Position numbers and translations under genes: made by a program. Source: Ashinkailepas kermadecensis (lineage: Eukaryota > Arthropoda > Thecostraca > Neolepadidae). From it: a DNA stretch of 64,000 bases. The DNA lies in contig JAOTOM010004614.1 in the NCBI GenBank assembly GCA_034440615.1, positions 124,001-188,000 on the forward strand. The letters are read 5' to 3'. Under the pieces are notes generated by a model, which was given only the letters and a program-made list of their open reading frames with translations, was not told the DNA's origin and did not search any database. Below, one piece after another: positions 58,149 through 64,000 of this stretch (position 1 is its first letter; each line of letters opens with the position of its first letter).

Positions 58149-59482
58149 GTGAGCGGTGGTGCCGGCGGCCGCCTCAACATGATACAACAGCCGGCCATCG
58201 GTACTAACTTGGAACATTCTGTTGCGGAGTTAGGATGCATGATTTTTTTTTCTAGCAGCTGAAGTAAGGCGCATGCATTTCTGCATGACGCGTATATCTT
58301 AAGAAATAGTTTTCCCACCGTGACACCATGATGTCGAGTCGATTTTGAGACACCGCTCTCCTCGTGCCAATTCGGTCAAGTTGTTCAGCTGATGCTGGGC
58401 GAAGCGTGGCTCATTTCCGATCCGTTTTTTTAACATCCCAATGCGCCGGGGTGCGGTGATTGTCAGTTTTCTCACGTGTATAGTTTGTGTTCATGACCAA
58501 GTTAAAATGCAGCCTAACTCCGCGCCAAGATCGCCCAAGTTAGACTAATAACCGGCTGATTCGTTCCATCGATGTCGCCCTTCTCTGCACTGAAACATTG
58601 AGGGAACGGCTCCAGGATAACATGCTGGACTGGCACCAGCGTGTTCGATAGTTAATGTTGAGCTCGTATCGAGCTCCGTCGATCGATCCGTCCGTTGAGG
58701 TCCGTCGAGTCTGCAGCAGGGCGAGCGATGGACCCGAGTGGCAACCCGACGCGCGCTCCACATTGGAGGACCGAAGCACGTTGACATGCTTTGGTGTAAG
58801 CTGGGATCTCTTCGTCTGTTTTGTTCGTCTTCATTATTTCTAAATGGTATGCATCGACTGACAACTTGATTCGGATTCAACTTCTATGATTCAAGGGGAA
58901 ATGCGTGGTAAAAAAAGAAGGGAAGACAAAGAACCAAACGAATGCATGGGATACGTTTAATACCAAGTCCAAATTAATAGGACGCATCAACAGATGTTGA
59001 TGATTTAGGTCATAATGCTCGCTGAAGCAGTTCTAATTTTCAGATCTACAACAGCACAATAAGTGCATTGTTATTCAAAGTATCCAATCCAAATTAAATT
59101 CAAAGTATCAGCCATCCAAACTAAAAAGCCTGAATGATCCGAGTTTCACTAACACCATATTGTTTACAGTAGCAATTTTCAGTTTTTATGCTCAGAAAAC
59201 ACCGGTGCTTCCAACACTTCATTAGGTAGCAGTACTGCTGATAACCACCTTGCATACAGTTATGATGGCTGTGTAGCTAAGCTTGATACGCCAGGGTTAG
59301 CTAGAGTATAATGCAAAGTTCAGCATGCTTTACATTGCCCTCAGCCAAACTCGATGTCAACTTACACCTAAACTTATACCTAAGCACAATTGCATATTCT
59401 CTTTTTTTTGGAGACTTAATCTCGGAACTGTCCGAATTTCTTAGTATGGCTATTTTATCTGGATATCTTAAAACGTATACAT

Positions 59483-59528
<46 letters not shown>

Positions 59529-60182
59529 GAACATACATACCTTAATACATACATACATGCATACATACATACATACATACATACACACAGACATACAGAC
59601 ATATTTTCTGCAGGTCTAATTGTGCTTTTCTTTAGGGATGAATAAAACAAATAATTTCAGGTAACAAATAATTTCAGGTCTTAGTTCATGAGCACAAAAC
59701 TACCAAAAGAGAAAAAGTGAAATCAGGGTTGGCAGTTTTTACCACCAAAGGTCTTTTTACAATTTGTTTTACCATTAATAAAATCGACTTGTTAAAAACA
59801 TGTACTGTTTTTTTACCCGTATGGGTCCTGCATATTCCTTCCTTAGTATTTTTCACATATACAAGGTATCCTGTGTGCATGTCTAGTAGATTGTCACATA
59901 TACAACATGTATAATAAACAGAAATAAGAAAAAAATTGGAGCTGAAAATGCCCTAGTAAGCATGCCATCAATTTTTGGCCTATTCGTGCCAGTTAAAAAA
60001 AAAAACATTTTTACATGTAAAGGACTTGTCATGGCAAAAACTGGGTTTTTTCCGGTAAAAACCCAAACCATGGTTGAAACGTATGCAAATTCAGACTGTG
60101 CACATAGACAGCATCGGGAAGAGCTGGGTGCGGGTGCCTGTCTGGGCTGCAGTGCCTCCGCATTAACACCCGGCCCCCACAG
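58149..60182 (+). other. KIAA0513-like gene intron 2
   Basis: GT-AG, 2.0 kb, phase 1, AT-rich. Apart from the (TA)n/(CATA)n microsatellite nothing is recognised. Confidence 0.65.
59486..59590. repeat. (TA)n followed by (CATA)n microsatellite
   Basis: ATATATATATAT run then ACATACATACATACATAC. Confidence 0.95.
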
Positions 60183-60281
60183 ACATGGCTACTTCGGAGT
60201 CGACGAGTGACGCCGACGGCTACGGTCCCAGCACCAGCCTGGAGCTGTCGGACGACCAGCGCAGGCCGTGGGGCACGTCAG
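60183..60281 (+). CDS. KIAA0513-like gene, exon 3
   Basis: A 99-bp phase 1-1 exon between CCCCCACAG|ACATGG and ACGTCAG|GTCAGTG. It encodes (D)MATSESTSDADGYGPSTSLE then LSDDQRRPWGTS, an acidic serine-rich stretch resembling the disordered serine-rich N-terminus of vertebrate KIAA0513. Skipping would keep the frame. The donor is followed after about 30 nt by a 21-copy array of 46 bp in which every unit repeats the donor-like string GGGTCAGTG. Confidence 0.7.
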
Positions 60282-60309
60282 GTCAGTGTCACGTGACCAC
60301 AGGTCAGGC

Positions 60310-61302
60310 GTTGGCGCCGGCTCCGCTGGTGCTGCCCTGGGTCAGTGCCGCGTGTCGACTGGTCGGCTCCGCTGGTGCTGCCCTGGGTCAGTGCCGCGTG
60401 TCGACTGGCCGGCTCCGCTGGTACCGCTGGTGCGCCCTGGGTCAGTGCCGCGTGTCGACTGGCCGGCTCCGCTGGTGCTGCCCTGGGTCAGTGCCGCGTG
60501 TCGACTGGTCGGCTCCGCTGGTGCTGCCCTGGGTCAGTGCCGCGTGTCGACTGGCCGGCTCCGCTGGTGCTGCCCTGGGTCAGTGCCGCGTGTCGACTGG
60601 CCGGCTCCGCTGGTGCTGCCCTGGGTCAGTGCCGCGTGTCGACTGGCCGGCTCCGCTGGTGCTGCCCTGGGTCAGTGCCGCGTGTCGACTGGCCGGCTCC
60701 GCTGGTGCTGCCCTGGGTCAGTGCCGCGTGTCGACTGGCCGGCTCCGCTGGTGCTGCCCTGGGTCAGTGCCGCGTGTCGACTGGCCGGCTCCGCTGGTGC
60801 TGCCCTGGGTCAGTGCCGCGTGTCGACTGGCCGGCTCCGCTGGTGCTGCCCTGGGTCAGTGCCGCGTGTCGACTGGCCGGCTCCGCTGGTGCTGCCCTGG
60901 GTCAGTGCCGCGTGTCGACTGGTCGGCTCCGCTGGTGCTGCCCTGGGTCAGTGCCGCGTGTCGACTGGCCGGCTCCGCTGGTGCTGCCCTGGGTCAGTGC
61001 CGCGTGTCGACTGGCCGGCTCCGCTGGTGCTGCCCTGGGTCAGTGCCGCGTGTCGACTGGTCGGCTCCGCTGGTGCTGCCCTGGGTCAGTGCCGCGTGTC
61101 GACTGGCCGGCTCCGCTGGTGCTGCCCTGGGTCAGTGCCGCGTGTCGACTGGCCGGCTCCGCTGGTGCTGCCCTGGGTCAGTGCCGCGTGTCGACTGGCC
61201 GGCTCCGCTGGTGCTGCCCTGGGTCAGTGCCGCGTGTCGACTGGCCGGCTCCGCTGGTGCTGCCCTGGGTCAGTGCCGCGTGTCGACTGGCCGGCTCCGC
61301 CC
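60310..61302. repeat. 46-bp array after the KIAA0513-like exon 3 donor, about 21 copies
   Basis: Unit TGCTGCCCTGGGTCAGTGCC GCGTGTCGACTGGCCGGCTC CGCTGG; copies are nearly identical. 46 mod 3 is 1, so all three forward frames encode the same repeating peptide and stay open for 340-410 codons. Confidence 0.97.
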
Positions 61303-62582
61303 CAACTGTTCCGACGGCGACGGTCAGAACCAGCCGGCCAGCTTGGCGCTCGCAGGTCTGTTAACGGATGGGTCATATGTCGTAGCGGAACGGATGGATC
61401 ATATGTTGAGCACTTTTTAAATAGTAAAGGAACCGGTGATGCTGACGTGCTATATTCGAATTATTGATTTATTGACAGATGGATTCCGTTAGAATCCGTG
61501 TCTTTGGCTACTCCAGCAACACCTCGAAGCTGAAGGATCAATGGCGAACTAAACGGGCGATGCTATTGAGAGCCGGCGTGCGCTTTGTGCCTGGGTTCTG
61601 GGGACAGTATGGACGTCCGCCGATGTGCCGGATGACGGCGCCTCAGTAACGCAGATCCTGTCTTCGCGACCGTCCTACTCTCTTCTGCCACGGCTGTGTG
61701 CAAGCCCTTGAGCCACTTCTGATATGAGCGCCATTGAAGCCGTTCGTTCTCGCGATCGTTTCGCCCTACAGCCAGCGACATCATTATCCGCCATGGCACC
61801 GGAAGCCCTGCACCACCTCCCGAGTCTCCCACGCGCCTATCGTATTTGGCCCTGATAAAGCGGCCGTATCGTGTGAAGTCCCCTCGCCGGCTCACGGTCG
61901 GCCGCCAGTGTATTGTGGCGCACGCGAGCTCCGCCGTCGCCCCTCCGCCAGGATGATGACACCCTACTTCACCGGTAAGGTCCGCTGTGGATGGTCGACA
62001 CATCGTGGGAGGCATCACTAGCTGGCTGGCGCCTCGAACGCCGTCTCCGCGTGGGTGGGTGCGTGATCTGGACGGTCGCATGTTGCGCCCTTCTCCGGCT
62101 TGGCGAATGTAGTGGACGTGTCCGTTCTTAGCCTAATCATGTGTCCTTAAAGTGGTAAGGAACGTAGTCCTGGAAGCTGACGTTGAACCTCTATGTAGCC
62201 CTGAAGTGTTAGCAACCTGTTTTCTCGCAGTGTCTCACGCTTAACCTGTTTTCTCGCAGTGTATCGTGCCTCGATCTTTGCGTTCGCAAACTATGCAGGC
62301 TCACGTGCTCCATGGTCGTAATCTTCGGCATTTTCAGGTGTATTTTATCTCCGGTCTGAGAGGTGTAGTTCGTTGCCGGCCTCGGAGGTAACAAACCAGG
62401 TGAACATGTCCGGGGGGGGGGGCGGCGGTCCGACACCAAGACACCCACGCACATCGAGGAGGGAGGCGAACTAGATCGCTGGATGGTGTGTCGAAGCTGT
62501 GAGGTTCTCTATTTGGACAAGCTCTGACCATGTCTGGTTTTCCACGTCGACAGACTAATTGTGACGTTTTCCATCTCCACAA

Positions 62583-62745
62583 GCTGTGGCTGCCAGGTTC
62601 TCACAAAGTGTGACTGCCAGGTTCTCACAAAGTGTGACTGCCAGGTTCTCACAAAGTGTGACTGCCAGGCTTTCACAAAGTGTGACTGTCAGGTTCTCAC
62701 AAAGTATGACTGCCAGGTCGTCACAAAATGTGACTGTGATGTTCT
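62583..62745. repeat. 24-bp array, about 7 copies
   Basis: Unit TGTGACTGCCAGGTTCTCAC AAAG, in the intron before KIAA0513-like exon 4. Confidence 0.92.
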
Positions 62746-62784
62746 CCATTTCCATAGACTCCAACCACAAGGTTTTCCCTGTGG

Positions 62785-63053
62785 ACAGACTGACTGATGC
62801 TCTCCATGTGGACAGATACTGACTGCTGTTCTCCATGTGGACAGATGCTGACTGTGCTGCTCTCCATGTGGACAGACTGACTGATGTTCTCCATGTAGAC
62901 AGATTCTGACTGTGCTGCTCTCCATGTGGACAGACTCTGACTGATGTTCTCAGTGTGGACAGTTTCTGACTGTGCTGCTCTCCATGTGGACAGACTCTGA
63001 CTGATGTTCTCCATGTAGACAGATTCTGACTGTGCTGCTCTCCATGTGGACAG
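62785..63053. repeat. 60-bp array containing copies of the KIAA0513-like exon 4 acceptor
   Basis: Half-units GCTCTCCATGTGGACAGACT and GTTCTCCATGTAGACAGATT alternate; the final half-unit is the true acceptor GCTCTCCATGTGGACAG|ACTCC. Confidence 0.95.
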
Positions 63054-63211
63054 ACTCCGAGGGCTCTCTGCGCTCGATGTCGTCGGACCTGAGCGAGGAC
63101 GCTGCCGCTGACGAGAGTCGCGTGTACATGCAGCACTTCGTGGAGCGGCTGTTCGACAGGTCCACCGACATCTCGCTGGAGGAGAAGGCCAGATTCGGCG
63201 AGCTGGTGCAG
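63054..63211 (+). CDS. KIAA0513-like gene, exon 4: start of the conserved domain
   Basis: A 158-bp exon, phase 1 in and phase 0 out, between CATGTGGACAG|ACTCC and GTGCAG|GTGACT. It encodes (D)SEGSLRSMSSDLSEDAAAD, then ESRVYMQHFVERLFDRS and TDISLEEKARFGELVQ. The second half resembles the vertebrate KIAA0513 segment FMRGYVEKIFSGGEDLDQEE followed by KAKFGE. By family expectation the next exon would carry the GREWFARYV region, beyond the window. KIAA0513 is a cytoplasmic, brain-enriched protein of poorly known function related to the SBF2 domain. The exon is clear; the family call comes from memory and is moderate. Another protein with this helix pair is possible. The acceptor is the last of a series of near-identical copies. 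Confidence 0.6.
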
Positions 63212-64000
63212 GTGACTCGCCCACACGTGCTCCCCATCAAGTGTTGGCTGCATAATGGACTCGTGACCCGCTATACTACTCAGTTGTAGCTCCCTTACCA
63301 TTATCGATAAAATACAACAACTCCAGAATGAACCGTACCGTTTAGGGCTTGGCCTGACTAGACATTCTGAGCATTTTAGGCGTCATCAGCTAAATCACTT
63401 GATGATCTTGTATGCATGGCGACATGCGGTGCTCCATCATCACCACGGTTAGGAAACGTCTTTCATTCTGGCAACAGACGGACTGGCGCGTATCCAGGCC
63501 TCCAGTCCACAACTGACCTCTGGCGTGTGTCGAGGAGGCGGGACTGATGTCTGCCCACCGTAGGGTGACGTGCGTGATTCTGTGGTGGCGGGGTGGCGAC
63601 CCATGTGGTTGTGGTGGCAGGGTGGCGACCCATGTGGTTGTGGTGGCAGGATGGTGACCCATGTGGCTGTGGTGGCAGGGTGGCGACCCATGTGGTTGTG
63701 GTGGCAGGGTGGCGACCCATGTGGTTGTGGTGGCAGGGTGGCGACCCATGTGGTTGTGGTGGCAGGGTGGCGACCCATGTGGTTGTGGTGGCAGGATGGT
63801 GACCCATGTGGTTGTGGTGGCAGGATGGTGACCCATATGACTGGTGGCAGGATGGTGACCCAGATGACCCTGTGATGGTGGGATGGTGACCTGTGTGACA
63901 CTGCGATGGTGGGGTGGCGACCCATGTGACCCTGTGTGATGGCAGGTTGATGGTTCTGTGACCCGGTGTGTCTCACGTGACCCTGTGTAGTGGCGAAGTG
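63212..64000 (+). other. KIAA0513-like gene intron 4 (start)
   Basis: Begins with donor CAG|GTGACT and runs to the window end. 63212-63577 shows nothing; the 29-bp array follows. Confidence 0.6.
63578..63960. repeat. 29-bp array, about 10 copies plus diverged units
   Basis: Unit GTGGTTGTGGTGGCAGGGTG GCGACCCAT; long frames on both strands come from it. Confidence 0.94.

Larger units (their letters stand above)
60282..63053 (+). other. KIAA0513-like gene intron 3
   Basis: GT-AG, 2.8 kb, phase 1. Starts with the 46-bp array and ends with the 24-bp and 60-bp arrays. The middle (61303-62580) has a 56-codon frame from ATG 61479 to TAA 61649 and an opposite frame at 61563-62081; neither is recognised. 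A G9 run lies near 62411. Confidence 0.65.

Noticed and set aside
60185..61467. Three forward frames of 340-411 codons
   Set aside because: They read the 46-bp array. All three frames give the same repeated peptide because 46 leaves remainder 1 on division by three. Only 60183-60281 is real coding.
61563..62081. 172-codon minus-strand frame in intron 3
   Set aside because: Not low complexity, but no recognised motif, no splice context and opposite to the host gene; left unassigned.

Overview
The window is eukaryotic nuclear DNA, most likely from an arthropod and possibly a crustacean. The evidence is spliced genes with large introns and GT-AG junctions, tRNA-derived SINEs with target-site duplications, 5'-truncated LINEs, a stretch of TTAGG-type repeat (the arthropod telomere motif), an arthropod-style Inr+DPE promoter, and GC-rich codon use in the exons. 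The species is not identified. There is no bacterial operon structure, and nearly all long open frames are read-through of tandem repeats.

Two protein-coding genes are supported by exon homology and matching splice phase. (1) A midnolin (Drosophila stuxnet) orthologue on the minus strand has five exons at 46900-47156 (ubiquitin-like domain), 30173-30260, 15395-15451, 8645-9130 and 5147-5288. The gene spans at least 42 kb and leaves the window on the left, so the C-terminal exons are not seen. (2) A gene on the plus strand has exons at 56178-56367, 57993-58148, 60183-60281 and 63054-63211 and leaves on the right. Its fourth exon resembles the start of the conserved domain of vertebrate KIAA0513; this assignment rests on remembered family similarity. 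The two genes are divergent, separated by about 9 kb holding only transposable-element debris.

The rest is repeats. About 35 tandem arrays, with units from 5 to 81 bp, cover roughly a fifth of the window by rough addition. Most lie inside midnolin introns. GC-rich array-bearing DNA (about 2.5-5.5, 8.5-12.5, 15-34.5, 56-58.3 and 60-64 kb) alternates with AT-rich DNA (12.6-14.1, 34.6-37, 40-44 and 46-56 kb). Dispersed elements include a 162-bp tRNA-derived SINE in several copies, a second SINE with a different tRNA head on the same tail, two LINE fragments, several MITE-like inverted-repeat elements and a 358-bp foldback element.

The most unusual pattern is that several arrays sit directly against exon boundaries and repeat the splice-site sequence itself: the acceptor of exon 4 and the donor of exon 3 in the plus-strand gene, and the acceptors of midnolin exons 3 and 5. 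True splice sites are therefore accompanied by series of near-identical copies. The predicted midnolin promoter carries Inr, DPE, CRE and CArG-like motifs next to a 40-bp perfect palindrome.
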